Below, one piece after another: positions 50,574 through 60,414 of a DNA stretch of 64,000 nucleotides. Each line of letters begins with the position of its first letter. Position 1 is the first letter of the stretch. The notes below the pieces were generated by a model. It did no database searches and was not told where the DNA came from. It worked only from the letters and a program-made list of their open reading frames with translations. The DNA is from an uncultured Chlorobiota bacterium. GTDB lineage: Bacteria; Bacteroidota; Ignavibacteria; UBA10030; UBA6906. Position numbers and translations under genes: made by a program. The stretch covers positions 1 to 64,000 of the forward strand of contig CAADGV010000045.1 of NCBI GenBank assembly GCA_900696645.1, given 5' to 3'.

Positions 50574-51926
50574 TTACATGTGCTCAGCAGCAATTCGCAA
50601 CATGGCGGCAAGACTCATTTCAACATCTTCATCCGTTGTTGCCCACGACGATACACTTATGCGCATTGCGGTTCTTCCCTGCCATACCGTTCCGCCGCAC
50701 CAACATGTCCCGTCGTGCTGAATCTCTTCAATAATCTTGTTTGTTTTAGAAGGATCGCCGAACGAAACGAGTACTTGATTCAGAACGACATCGTTCAGAA
50801 TGTCGAAACCCGCTTTTGAAAATCCGTCGGCAAATCTCCGTGCATGACGGCAGGTTCGCTCGATCATTTCTGCAACACCGGAACGGCCCAGCGAACGCAG
50901 CACCGCCCAGACCTCAACACCGCGTGCCCGACGCGACAGTTCGGGTGTGTAGTCGGAGGGATTTCTATGCTCTGTTTCTGTTGGCAAGTACTCGGCAGTG
51001 ATTGCCATTGCCGCCCGGAGTGCTTCTCTGTTGCGAACGAATGCAATGCCGCAGTCGTACGGCACATTCAACCATTTGTGGGCATCGGTTGCCCATGAAT
51101 CTGCTTTTTCTATTCCTGCAACAAGACGTGCCCGCGTGGGAGCCGCTACCGCCCACAAGCCGAATGCTCCGTCGATGTGAACCCACGCCCCGGACTTCTT
51201 TGCCCGATCGCAAATCAGATCAACCGGGTCACACGCTCCGGTATTGACGTTTCCGACTTGCGCGCAAATGATTTTCGGGCCGGAAAATTCAGGCAACGCC
51301 CCGGCAATCATTCGTCCCTGATCATCCACGGGAATCTTCACGACTCTGTTTCGACCGAGTCCAAGCAAGCCCAACGATTTGATGAGAGTAGGATGTGCCT
51401 CGGTGCCGATTACGACAGTGATGGGCGGAGCGCCGAAAAGTCCGTCTGCTTCAACATTCCATCCTGCTTGCTTGAGAACAGAATGACGTGCCGCAGCAAG
51501 GCACGTAAAGTTGGCAACAGTTGCCCCCGTAACACATCCGCATCCCGTTTCCGGCGGCAACTTCAGGATATCGACGAGCCAGCGGAGTACAACTTGTTCG
51601 AGATAGGCCGTTGCGGGAGTGATGTTGAAGAGTCCCGTGTTCTGATCCCACGCGCCCGCAAGCCAGTTGGCAGCGAGAGAAACAGGCAACGATCCGCCGA
51701 TGACAAATCCAAAAAACCGGCGTCTTGCAATGCCCATTGTGGCAGGCGAACCGATTTCGTCGAGTTGTTGCAGAACCTTTTCCGGCTCGGTCGGATTCTC
51801 CGGCAGCGGTTCATCGAACAGTCTCAGATTTGCAACAGCCTCTGCCGTAGGCCCGACGTTGCGGGTTTGAATAGATTGAAGATAGTTGAGAGAACGTTTT
51901 GTCGCTGCTTCAAAGAGAGAACTCAT
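50574..51926 (-). CDS. PLP-dependent amino-acid decarboxylase (group II)
   Basis: The protein is 450 residues, start 51926 (MSSLFEAATKRS) following GGAG; an in-frame ATG lies further up at 51938. Group II fold: FFGFVIGGSLPVSLAANWL, GCVTGATVANFTCLAAAR, AWVHIDGAFGLWA (Asp that holds the PLP) and the Schiff-base Lys in SWATDAHKWLNVPYDCG. Close to aromatic-L-amino-acid and glutamate-type decarboxylases; the substrate cannot be set. It has a strong overlapping open frame on the + strand (51177-52679), which is rejected. Confidence 0.9.
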   Translation of the reverse strand: MSSLFEAATKRSLNYLQSIQTRNVGPTAEAVANLRLFDEPLPENPTEPEKVLQQLDEIGSPATMGIARRRFFGFVIGGSLPVSLAANWLAGAWDQNTGLFNITPATAYLEQVVLRWLVDILKLPPETGCGCVTGATVANFTCLAAARHSVLKQAGWNVEADGLFGAPPITVVIGTEAHPTLIKSLGLLGLGRNRVVKIPVDDQGRMIAGALPEFSGPKIICAQVGNVNTGACDPVDLICDRAKKSGAWVHIDGAFGLWAVAAPTRARLVAGIEKADSWATDAHKWLNVPYDCGIAFVRNREALRAAMAITAEYLPTETEHRNPSDYTPELSRRARGVEVWAVLRSLGRSGVAEMIERTCRHARRFADGFSKAGFDILNDVVLNQVLVSFGDPSKTNKIIEEIQHDGTCWCGGTVWQGRTAMRISVSSWATTDEDVEMSLAAMLRIAAEHM

Positions 51927-52065
51927 CTGATTCTCCATACAATGCTGATAAAATGCGTTGCAAAATATATCCTTAATCTCAGACCCAATCAACAAATAGC
52001 TTTCCTCGCTCGCACATTCTTCGTAACTTATTCCCAAACTCTATTCACGAATCACGTATCATTCG

Positions 52066-52974
52066 CTGAACTCCGAACGCATAAAAATCTATCTGGCTTT
52101 CGTCACCGCTTGTCTTGTATGGGGATCGACGTGGCTTGCCATCAAGATCGGGCTTACCAGCATTCCGCCGTTTCTTGGCGCCGGACTCCGTTTCTCGATT
52201 GCCTCGGTGCTCCTGTTCGTGATTGTGAGAACAAGACGCATCGAAGTACCGATGACGGCCGATGCAAAGAAAGTCTACTTGGTTCTTATTCTTTTCGCCT
52301 ACACTCTTCCGTTTGCATTTGTGTACTGGGCTCAACAGCATATCGCAACAGGACTTGCGAGCATCCTGTTTGCGGCGTATCCGTTCTTTGTTGCCATCTT
52401 TTCCCAGATCATGTTGAAAAGCGAGAGTCTCAATTTATTCAAGGTAACGGGAATCGTTCTCGGCTTCATCGGCATTGTCGTGATCTTTGCCGGCGACATT
52501 CATGTGTCCGAGCCCCGGTCCGTAATAGCGATGGGACTGATTCTGGCAAATTCACTTATGCAGGCATATTGTCTCGTGCTGGTGAAGAAGTTTGGCCAGC
52601 CGTTAAGTCCGTTTGCCGTGAATCTTGTCGGGATGTTCTGGAGCGGCGCGGCGCTGATCGGGCTGAGTTTTGCCGTTGAATCGCATGTAAGTATTGTGTG
52701 GGACACAGCGGCAATCGGTTCAATCATCTATCTTTCAACTATTGGTTCTGTGCTGGTTTTTGTAGCGTATTTCTGGCTGTTGAAGCGGGTCGAGGCTGTG
52801 TATTTGTCGTTGATCAGTTTCATTACGCCTATTGTAGCAGTAATTCTTGGAGCAGTAGTGTTGGGAGAGAAGTTGGAAACGAACGTGTTTATCGGCGCGG
52901 CATGCGTTCTGGTCGGATTGTTGATCGCGAATGGCAAGGCTTTTTATCGGAGGATGAGTGAATCGGTGGGATAG
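52066..52974 (+). CDS. EamA/DMT family permease with a non-canonical start
   Basis: The protein is about 302 residues with ten hydrophobic segments in two EamA halves (CLVWGSTWLAIKIGLTSIPP near the start, LVFVAYFWLLKRVEAVYLSL in the second). Reading back from the internal GTG 52207, the frame is open to 52027 but has no ATG, GTG or TTG before 52207. A CTG at 52066 gives NSERIKIYLAFVTACLVWGS, the expected length and first helix. Starting at 52207 would delete the first helix and the WGSTW motif. So either a CTG start or loss of an original start codon. The C-terminus overlaps the start of the next gene by 17 bases. Confidence 0.8.
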   Translation: MNSERIKIYLAFVTACLVWGSTWLAIKIGLTSIPPFLGAGLRFSIASVLLFVIVRTRRIEVPMTADAKKVYLVLILFAYTLPFAFVYWAQQHIATGLASILFAAYPFFVAIFSQIMLKSESLNLFKVTGIVLGFIGIVVIFAGDIHVSEPRSVIAMGLILANSLMQAYCLVLVKKFGQPLSPFAVNLVGMFWSGAALIGLSFAVESHVSIVWDTAAIGSIIYLSTIGSVLVFVAYFWLLKRVEAVYLSLISFITPIVAVILGAVVLGEKLETNVFIGAACVLVGLLIANGKAFYRRMSESVG

Positions 52975-55018
52975 CTTAACACAATTAAAACACGAGGACA
53001 CGAAGTCGCGTGGTTTTTTTCGAAGATGTAATTCTTGGTGCCTTTGTGCCTTGGTGGTTTGCTTTACGTTGCCAACGCTTGGTCAATCGCTGCAATTTGC
53101 TTTTGAGAAAGAAGGGCGATTCATTGCTCCTGAGCAGCGTTTTGCCTTATCATTTGCACGCGGGATTGACGCGTACGAAGGTCCGCAGCCGTTCGATATG
53201 CTTCACTATAGGCTCGATATCAACCTTCCCATGACTGTCGATGCGTTGGAGGGCAGTGTGAGAATGTTGATGAGATTGAAAGAGAATGCAGACTCTCTCG
53301 TCTTGCATTCCGTCGGGTTATCACTTGATACAGTTCGTGTTGACGGGGTTCTCAAATCAACATCAAGAGATTCTGCAACCGAGTCATTTACCATTCACTT
53401 CAACGGAACGAGAACTGCGGGTGAAACACTTCAGATTGACATTGACTATCATCGTATCCCCGGCTATCCTCGGCCAAGCTCGCGCCGGGGGTTCTACTTC
53501 TTCCGTGACACCATCGGATTGCCGTCGAATCTCGGATACACATTCTCCGAACCCTCCGATGCACGATTCTGGTTTCCGTGCTATGATGAGCCGTGGGAAA
53601 AGGCAACCGCTGAACTGAACATTACTGCGCCCAATGGCTATGTTGCCGCCTCCAACGGCAAACTCATCGGCACAACGAATAATGGCAACAGCACAACAAC
53701 TTGGCGATGGCGGCAAAATCAGCCGATCACGACGTATTTGATGTGCATGACGGTTTCACGCTTCAGCGTCTCGATGATTCCGTATGTTAAGTCGACAGGG
53801 GATACAATTCCTCTTCAGTACTACACGTGGAATGCTCCGCCGTTTATCGATTCGGCATGGACCGCGAGCTTTCTTACGACTGTCGGGCAGATGGTGTCGG
53901 CATATTCCGGATTGTTCGGTGAGTATCCGTTTGACAAATACGGCATGACGTGTATTGTTCCGTTTGGGTATTTGGGGATGGAACATCAAACCATCACAAC
54001 GATGAATCGTTACTATGCTACGAGTCATCGCGTCGTCTCGCACGAACTTGCGCATCAGTGGTGGGGCAACGATGTGACATGTGGAACGTGGGCGGACATT
54101 TGGCTGAACGAAAGCTTTGCCACCTACAGCGAGGCGTTGTGGCGTGAACATCTCTACGGTTTCGATTCGCTGAAAGCCTATATGCGAGACACGCTCAGCG
54201 GGTTCCAATTCGGTTCGTGGCAGGGGGCGATTTACGACCCGGTTGGACAAGGTTTCAATCTGTTCGATCAGGTCGTATATACCAAAGGAGGTTGGGTGTT
54301 GCATACGCTTCGCGGAGTTGTCGGGGATTCGGCATTCTTCAGCATGCTGCGCGCATATCGAGACAAGTATCAAGGGAAAAGCGCCGTTACCTCGGAGTTG
54401 AAAGCAGTTGCCGACTCAGTTGTTGGGAGTGATATGAGTTGGTTCTTCAATCAATGGATCTTCGGCAAAGGCTGGCCGAAATACTCCTCGCGCTTCACAG
54501 GGGCGGCGGACACAATCTCTCTGACCATTCAACAGCAACAGGATGTGTTGTGGCCGACATACAAGATGCCGATACGTGTCCGGGCGTATCATGGAATGAA
54601 CCGCACGGACTACATTGTGCAGGATAGTCTTCGCGTGCAGACATTCTTACTTCCTCTTTCTGTTCAGCCGGACAGCGTTGTCCTCGATCCCGACGGATGG
54701 ATTCTGAAGCAAATTGTCGCGCCGACGAATGTCGGTGAGGAGAAAGGAAAGCCCGGCGAGTTTCGGTTGTTTCAGAACTATCCCAATCCGTTCAATCCGG
54801 GCACAACCTTGTCATTCGTTATTGGTCATGTGTCATTGGTTTCGTTGAAAGTATATGATGTGTTGGGCAGGGAAGTAGCCATGCTTGTGCATGAGGTGAA
54901 GAATCCGGGTGCATACACGCTTCAGTTCGATGCGTCTGATCTGGCGAGCGGCGTGTACTACTACAGAATGACATCCGGGAGTTTTTCTGAAACCAAAAAG
55001 ATGTTGCTCGTGCGTTGA
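52958..55018 (+). CDS. M1-family metallopeptidase with T9SS sorting domain
   Basis: The protein is about 686 residues. Gluzincin motif SHELAHQWWGNDVTC (HExxH) followed by the Glu in NESFATYSEAL; GYLGMEHQTITT takes the place of the usual exopeptidase GAMEN. C-terminal type A sorting domain: LFQNYPNPFNPGTTLSF, DVLGREV, GVYYYRM, KKMLLVR. It would digest peptides at or outside the cell surface. The signal peptide (CLCALVVCFTLPTLG|QS) is encoded by a piece of a dispersed repeat, and the N-terminal 30 residues are unusual. The start at 52958 overlaps the EamA gene and is not certain. Confidence 0.85.
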   Translation: MNRWDSLTQLKHEDTKSRGFFRRCNSWCLCALVVCFTLPTLGQSLQFAFEKEGRFIAPEQRFALSFARGIDAYEGPQPFDMLHYRLDINLPMTVDALEGSVRMLMRLKENADSLVLHSVGLSLDTVRVDGVLKSTSRDSATESFTIHFNGTRTAGETLQIDIDYHRIPGYPRPSSRRGFYFFRDTIGLPSNLGYTFSEPSDARFWFPCYDEPWEKATAELNITAPNGYVAASNGKLIGTTNNGNSTTTWRWRQNQPITTYLMCMTVSRFSVSMIPYVKSTGDTIPLQYYTWNAPPFIDSAWTASFLTTVGQMVSAYSGLFGEYPFDKYGMTCIVPFGYLGMEHQTITTMNRYYATSHRVVSHELAHQWWGNDVTCGTWADIWLNESFATYSEALWREHLYGFDSLKAYMRDTLSGFQFGSWQGAIYDPVGQGFNLFDQVVYTKGGWVLHTLRGVVGDSAFFSMLRAYRDKYQGKSAVTSELKAVADSVVGSDMSWFFNQWIFGKGWPKYSSRFTGAADTISLTIQQQQDVLWPTYKMPIRVRAYHGMNRTDYIVQDSLRVQTFLLPLSVQPDSVVLDPDGWILKQIVAPTNVGEEKGKPGEFRLFQNYPNPFNPGTTLSFVIGHVSLVSLKVYDVLGREVAMLVHEVKNPGAYTLQFDASDLASGVYYYRMTSGSFSETKKMLLVR
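52991..53061 (+). repeat. Dispersed repeat covering the M1 signal-peptide region
   Basis: CACGAGGACACGAAGTCGCG and later CTTGGTGCCTTTGTGCCTTGG then TGGTTTG have the look of the short 'CACNAAGGCACNAAG' repeats seen at 14770 and 47521. In the frame of the M1 gene the second part is read as the hydrophobic core WCLCALVVC of the signal peptide. Confidence 0.5.
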
Positions 55019-55088
55019 GCCGGGTTGTGGTTGTGTTGCAAGTTGCCGCATGTTTGTTTATCATTTTCTCAGAAAGATTGAGGCGCGT

Positions 55089-55649
55089 ATGAACAAGATT
55101 GCCGATGAACTTAAGGTAACATACGAAGATCTACTTGCATTGGGGGAATCTAACAAGAGAGTCGAATTGTTCGACGGAGAACCTGTTATGGCTGCTGCGA
55201 TGCCAAAGATTTCTCATCAACTCATCGCCAAGAATTTAGGCAAAGCGCTTGACGCCTACGTTGAGCGAAACAATCGCGGGCTTATGCTGATACATCCCGT
55301 GGATGTTGTACTTTCACAGCACAACGTTGTTCAGCCTGATCTTTCGTACCTAACCAATGATCAATTGCCGTTGGAAAGTGATTCAGAACTGAATCAGGTG
55401 CCCGCAATGGTGGTGGAGATTCTTTCCCCTTCCACGGAAGAGAGGGATCGAAAAATCAAGTTCAAGGAATATGCCCGGTTTGGAGTGAAGGAGTACTGGC
55501 TCGTTTCGCCGAACGACCATCGAATTGAAGTATACGCGAGGTCAGACAAAGGATTTCTCTTGTTCAAATCTTTCAGCCGGGATGATGAGCTGAATACTCC
55601 CTTGTTTCCCGACATTCATCTCAAAGTCGATTCGATTTTCCCGCAATGA
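55089..55649 (+). CDS. Uma2-family endonuclease-like protein (DUF820)
   Basis: The protein is 186 residues, starting at 55089 (MNKIADELKVTYEDLLAL); the frame is open 13 codons further up. Restriction-endonuclease-like PD-(D/E)xK fold with the family signature: RVELFDGEPVMAAAMPKISH, VVQPDLSYL and AMVVEILSPSTEERDRKIKF, KEYARFGVKEYWLV. Such genes are numerous in Cyanobacteria and FCB bacteria; function is uncertain. It sits between the M1 and uvrC genes and is probably independent. Confidence 0.85.
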   Translation: MNKIADELKVTYEDLLALGESNKRVELFDGEPVMAAAMPKISHQLIAKNLGKALDAYVERNNRGLMLIHPVDVVLSQHNVVQPDLSYLTNDQLPLESDSELNQVPAMVVEILSPSTEERDRKIKFKEYARFGVKEYWLVSPNDHRIEVYARSDKGFLLFKSFSRDDELNTPLFPDIHLKVDSIFPQ

Positions 55650-55710
55650 AGCAAATTGTCTTGCGAACGATGCCAATCCAGCGGGATTGGCTTTTCCTTT
55701 TTTGGGAATT

Positions 55711-57603
55711 ATGCCTCACCAATCCCTCAATGTAAGAATCACTGCCGAAGCGGCCACTGTACGAGAGAAGCTGGAGAATCTTCCTACCGGTCCCGGTGTT
55801 TACCAGCACAAAGATGCCGATGGAAAAGTCCTGTACGTTGGCAAAGCCAAAAACCTGCGCAACCGCGTCCGGCAATACTTTCAGAAGTCGCGTAACGTTG
55901 AAGCCCGGATCGAACGGATGCTGGCGAAGGCAACCGACCTCGAAATCATCGTGACGGATTCAGAAGTCGAGGCACTGATTCTTGAAGCAAATATCATCAA
56001 GAAACTCAAGCCCCGGTACAACGTCAATCTGAAAGACGACAAAAGCTATCCCTATATTGTCATCACCAACGAACCGTATCCGCGAGTCTTCGTCACCCGA
56101 CAGATACGCCGCGATGGCTCGCGTTACTTCGGCCCGTACACGGACGTAAAGAACGTCCGTTCGGCGCTCAAGGCGGTACGCGATATCTTCATGATTCGCA
56201 GTTGCAACTACTTCATCGATGATGAAGTCATCAAAAAAAGGAAAATCAAAATCTGCCTCGATTATCATATCAAAAAGTGCGAAGGGCCATGTGAAGGACT
56301 CGTATCTCAGGTGAAATATAATGCGATGATCGATCAAGTTGCGTCCGTGTTGCAGGGGAAGACGGAGACGTTGATCCAGTTGTTGCGTGAAGAAATGGAT
56401 CGGCTTGCCGGGGAGATGAAGTTTGAGGAGGCGGCAGTGTTGCGTGATCGCATCAAGGGGCTTGAGGCTTACTCCGGGAAGCAGAAAGCTGTCGATCTCG
56501 ATCAGATTGACAGGGATATTTTTGCATTTGCCTCGGAAGGGGACGATGCGTGCGGCGTAATTTTCAAGATTCGTGACGGAAAGCTGATAGGCAGGCAACA
56601 TTATTATATGGGGAATGTGGAGGAGAAACCGGAAGCTGAGATTCTGGAAACGTTGCTTCAGCAATACTACCTTGAAGCAGACTACGTTCCCAAAGAGATC
56701 TTTCTTCCGTCTGAAATTGAAGACAACAATGCTGTGCAGCGATGGCTTTCTGAAAAACGGCGTGAGGCAGTATCACTCATTCATCCGACGGAAGGCGAGG
56801 AAGCTAAGCTTGTCCGGCTCTCGCAAAGCAACGCAAAGTTTCTGCTGGATGAATTGAAGATTCAGAAAATGAAGCGTGCCGATTATGTTCCGCATGCCGT
56901 GAAAGCGTTGCAGCGGGATTTGCGCCTCGAAAAACTTCCACGCCGCATCGAGTGTTTCGACAATTCGAACATTCAGGGAAGCGATCCGGTTGCATCGCTG
57001 GTTGTGTTTGTTGACGGCAAGCCCAGGAAAAGCGAGTATCGAAAATTCAAAATCAAATCCGTTGTCGGGCCGGATGACTTTGCCAGCATGCGTGAAATTG
57101 TTGAACGGAGATATACCCGCGTGTTGAACGAAGGACTTGAATTGCCCGACCTCATCATGGTTGATGGCGGAAAGGGACAACTCTCAAGCGCCGTTGAAGT
57201 GCTGACGAACATCGGTCTGAAGCAACAACCGATCATCGGGCTTGCGAAGCGGCTCGAGGAGGTTTTCATTCCCGGAAAGAGCGAGCCTGAATTGCTTCCG
57301 AAGTCGTCAACGGGATTACGGTTGTTGCAGCAAATCCGCGATGAAGCGCACAGATTTGCCATCACGTTCCACCGCTCAAGGCGAACAAAGCGGACATTGC
57401 AAACCGAGTTGGACTTGATAGAGGGAATCGGCAAAAAGCGGGCGAAGGAGTTATTGGAGATTTTTGGCTCGGTTCAAGGGGTGAAGTTTGCAACACCTGA
57501 ACAGATTGCAGAAGTTGTCGGTGAGAAGGTCGCCGGAAAAATTGCGGAATACTTCTCGGACACTGAACCCGAAACAACCATTGAGCATAAAGTTGAGAAC
57601 TGA
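55711..57603 (+). CDS. uvrC: UvrABC system protein C
   Basis: The protein is 630 residues, start ATG 55711 (MPHQSLNV). N-terminal GIY-YIG nuclease: PTGPGVYQHKDADGKVLYVG, KNLRNRVRQYF; Cys-rich region around CEGPCEGLV; UVR motif EEMDRLAGEMKFEEAAVLRD; RNase H-like C-terminal nuclease with IECFDNSNIQG and LIMVDGGKGQLSSA; and a C-terminal HhH2 (LIEGIGKKRAKELLEIFGS). It cuts both sides of DNA lesions in excision repair. Starts 62 bases after the Uma2 gene. Confidence 0.97.
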   Translation: MPHQSLNVRITAEAATVREKLENLPTGPGVYQHKDADGKVLYVGKAKNLRNRVRQYFQKSRNVEARIERMLAKATDLEIIVTDSEVEALILEANIIKKLKPRYNVNLKDDKSYPYIVITNEPYPRVFVTRQIRRDGSRYFGPYTDVKNVRSALKAVRDIFMIRSCNYFIDDEVIKKRKIKICLDYHIKKCEGPCEGLVSQVKYNAMIDQVASVLQGKTETLIQLLREEMDRLAGEMKFEEAAVLRDRIKGLEAYSGKQKAVDLDQIDRDIFAFASEGDDACGVIFKIRDGKLIGRQHYYMGNVEEKPEAEILETLLQQYYLEADYVPKEIFLPSEIEDNNAVQRWLSEKRREAVSLIHPTEGEEAKLVRLSQSNAKFLLDELKIQKMKRADYVPHAVKALQRDLRLEKLPRRIECFDNSNIQGSDPVASLVVFVDGKPRKSEYRKFKIKSVVGPDDFASMREIVERRYTRVLNEGLELPDLIMVDGGKGQLSSAVEVLTNIGLKQQPIIGLAKRLEEVFIPGKSEPELLPKSSTGLRLLQQIRDEAHRFAITFHRSRRTKRTLQTELDLIEGIGKKRAKELLEIFGSVQGVKFATPEQIAEVVGEKVAGKIAEYFSDTEPETTIEHKVEN

Positions 57604-57763
57604 CAACATTATCGCACGATTTACGTCTTTTGACGTACTCAAATTGTCTTGGATGTCAACTAAATATGGATAACGCAAGAACAGGCAGTTTTGATGCAAA
57701 AGAAAAAGAAGTACCTTCTTAAAGACAACAAATCCAACTAACACTATCAGCAACGGAGTGACA

Positions 57764-60277
57764 ATGTTGAAGCCGAATTCCATGTTGTTCATTTCTTTCT
57801 TTTCTCTGCTTCTTTCTGTACAGTCAACAAATGCCCAGTGGGGGAATCCGCATCATCGTGAAGAAGGCGAGGATGAGACAGGAGAAGAAATTCTTGCCCG
57901 TGAGCAATACTATATTGAGCATCGTGCCGGCGGGCCGGGCAGAATAATACCGTTCGATGCGTACGCAAATGCCGTGCGGCAGCACCTCGCGATGCCGCGT
58001 GATGAGGATTTTCTTGCCAACCCGACAGCGGTGGTAACATGGGAAACACGCAATCCCGTGGGGATGTTCTACGCGAGAACGAACAACAACTACATCGCGG
58101 GAAGAACAAACTTCATGGTGTTTCACCCGACAGATCCCGACAAGTTCTACTGCGCTGCAGCCGGTGGTGGAATCTGGAAAACAACGGATGGCGGCGCGAA
58201 CTGGGTTCCGCTGACAGATTTTCTTACATCGCTTGCCTCGGGCGGTTTGGCGCTCGACCCCAACAATCCGGCAGTGCTGTACTACGGCACAGGTGAGCTG
58301 AATTTTTCCGGCGATAGTTGGTACGGTGACGGGATCTACAAAACGACAAATGAAGGCGATTCGTGGACGAAGGTTGCCACCACTGCGGTCGGTCAACGAT
58401 TTTCGCAGTTGGTGGTTGATCCCACAAACTCGAACATCGTTTATGCTGCCGGGTCGCTTGGGGTTTTCAAATCAACGAATGCCGGAGGAATCTGGAACTC
58501 CACCACGACAGGCAACAATGCAAATTGCCTGATTATGGATCCGACCGACACACAAGTTTTGTACACATCGGTCGGCGGTTCCGGGACGAATACAATCAGG
58601 AAATCAACGAATGGCGGTGGTTCATGGACGACGTTAACTGGCGGGCTTCCCACCGATGGAAGGCGTTCCCAGCTTGCCATGGCTCCGAGCAACAACCTGA
58701 TTCTCTATGCAAGTATTGCCAACACCAGCGGCGGTTTGCGCGGATTGTATAAAACAACCGACGGCGGTGAGAACTGGACCTTGCAAGCATCATCACCGAA
58801 CTATCTCGGTTCGCAGGGCTGGTATGATAATTCTGTCTGCGTGCATCCGACAAATCCTGACTTTGTTGTTGTCGGCGGAATCGACATCTACTCATCATCC
58901 AACAGCGGCGTGACGCTCACTCAGCGAACATCATGGTCAACGACATCGTCGAGCAACATGTCACATGCGGATATTCACTTTCTGCAATACAACGGTTCTG
59001 TGTTGTACTGCGGCTCGGATGGCGGCGTGTACAAATCGACGAACAATGCGGTTACCTGGACTGATCTCAATGCTACAATGTCAACACTGCAATATCAAAG
59101 CGCCGATTACGACCCGACCGATCCCCTGAAATTGTACGGGGGAACCCAGGACAATAATCTTGAAACATCGACGAACGGCGGGCTTGTGTGGATTCAACGA
59201 ACAACCGGTGATGGAGGATATTCCATTGTCGATCCTGTAACACCCAATTATGTGTACGGACAGTACGTTCAGGGTTCGTTGAAACGTTCGTCGAACTACG
59301 GGGTGAGCTTCACCGAGATCGCCCCGACCGGCTCGACCGGCGGCCTCTTCTACAATCCGTATGAGATGGCACCGGGCGACAACAATACAATCGTGTATTG
59401 TGAGGGAGATGTGTGGAAGGCGACTTCGGTCAAAACAGCAACAACAAGCAGCGGCTGGACCCAGCTTGCCACAACTGCCGTGATTGGCGGATCCGTCTCG
59501 GCAATTGGAATCAGCCATTCGAATCCCGACAAAATCTACATCGGCACAAGCAACGGACGAATTCACGTTACGACGAATAACGGCACAAACTGGACGACGA
59601 CGACGGGGTTTGCAAAGGTAAGCGACTTCGCCGTCGATCCGGCAAACGACAACATCTGTTATGCGACGTTTACCGGCTTCACTTCTACAATGCATGTTTA
59701 CAAGACGACGAATGGCGGCACGTCGTGGTTCAGCGTCACAGGCAATCTGCCGAACATTCCCACCAGTACCATTGTACTGCGCGCCAACGCTCCGCGCACG
59801 CTTTTCGTTGGCACCGATCTCGGCGTGTACAAGTCAACGGATGATGGCATCTCGTGGGTTGTATTCAGTAACGGCCTCCCCACGGCAACTGTGTATGACA
59901 TGAAGTACAAGGAGGGAAACCAGTTGCTGCTCGTCGCCACACACGGCCGGGGTTGCTGGATGTTCGACTATGGCGCGTACCTTGTGACAAGTGTTCCTGA
60001 AGCACAGATACCGAAGGAATTTGCGTTGCATCAAAACTACCCCAATCCGTTCAATCCGGGTACGACATTCAGATTCGATTTGCCCAAAACGTCAAACGTA
60101 TCACTGAGAGTGTTTGATGTTATGGGAAAAGAAGTGGCAACCGTTGTCAACGACATTCGCGAGGCAGGCGAACATCGCGAGACGTGGAGCGCTGTCGGAC
60201 TTGCCAGCGGCGTGTACTACTACCGCTTGATCGCCGAATCGTTTGTACAAACGGGGAAGATGTTGCTGTTGAAATAA
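57764..60277 (+). CDS. Sortilin/Vps10-like beta-propeller secreted protein with T9SS sorting domain
   Basis: The protein is about 837 residues, ATG 57764 (GTG 57758 is in frame). Signal MLFISFFSLLLSVQSTNA|QWGN. Then a series of WD/Asp-box-like blades: IWKTTDGGANWVPLTDFL, IYKTTNEGDSWTKV, VFKSTNAGGIW, RKSTNGGGSW, VYKSTNNAVTW and so on, as in sortilin-like and exo-xyloglucanase-type propellers. Ends in a type A sorting domain: LHQNYPNPFNPGTTFRF, DVMGKEV, GVYYYRL, GKMLLLK. Predicted type IX cargo, perhaps polysaccharide- or protein-binding. Confidence 0.9.
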   Translation: MLKPNSMLFISFFSLLLSVQSTNAQWGNPHHREEGEDETGEEILAREQYYIEHRAGGPGRIIPFDAYANAVRQHLAMPRDEDFLANPTAVVTWETRNPVGMFYARTNNNYIAGRTNFMVFHPTDPDKFYCAAAGGGIWKTTDGGANWVPLTDFLTSLASGGLALDPNNPAVLYYGTGELNFSGDSWYGDGIYKTTNEGDSWTKVATTAVGQRFSQLVVDPTNSNIVYAAGSLGVFKSTNAGGIWNSTTTGNNANCLIMDPTDTQVLYTSVGGSGTNTIRKSTNGGGSWTTLTGGLPTDGRRSQLAMAPSNNLILYASIANTSGGLRGLYKTTDGGENWTLQASSPNYLGSQGWYDNSVCVHPTNPDFVVVGGIDIYSSSNSGVTLTQRTSWSTTSSSNMSHADIHFLQYNGSVLYCGSDGGVYKSTNNAVTWTDLNATMSTLQYQSADYDPTDPLKLYGGTQDNNLETSTNGGLVWIQRTTGDGGYSIVDPVTPNYVYGQYVQGSLKRSSNYGVSFTEIAPTGSTGGLFYNPYEMAPGDNNTIVYCEGDVWKATSVKTATTSSGWTQLATTAVIGGSVSAIGISHSNPDKIYIGTSNGRIHVTTNNGTNWTTTTGFAKVSDFAVDPANDNICYATFTGFTSTMHVYKTTNGGTSWFSVTGNLPNIPTSTIVLRANAPRTLFVGTDLGVYKSTDDGISWVVFSNGLPTATVYDMKYKEGNQLLLVATHGRGCWMFDYGAYLVTSVPEAQIPKEFALHQNYPNPFNPGTTFRFDLPKTSNVSLRVFDVMGKEVATVVNDIREAGEHRETWSAVGLASGVYYYRLIAESFVQTGKMLLLK

Positions 60278-60414
60278 CTCCGCAGGATTCGGAGATGGAA
60301 AAGGCTTGAGCTCAGATCTTCAAGCCTTTTGCTTTTCTTGTGCGTGTCGTTGACTATCGAACCAACCGTTTGTAGATTACTTGTGTCATTATCAAAGGTT
60401 TCGAGGTTACAAAG

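Noticed and set aside
50472-50819. Plus-strand frame after an A-run and GGAG
   Set aside because: The region overlaps the 3' end of the decarboxylase antisense; the SD spacing is too long and the protein has no family pattern.
51177-52679. 500-residue plus-strand open frame
   Set aside because: It runs antisense to the PLP decarboxylase, whose family motifs are clear, and then across the EamA gene in another frame. Its translation has no family signature and odd composition.
53980-54130. Loss of the M1 GAMEN exopeptidase motif
   Set aside because: GMEHQT is a common variant in T9SS-linked M1 proteins and not a sign of inactivation, since HExxH and the distal Glu are intact.
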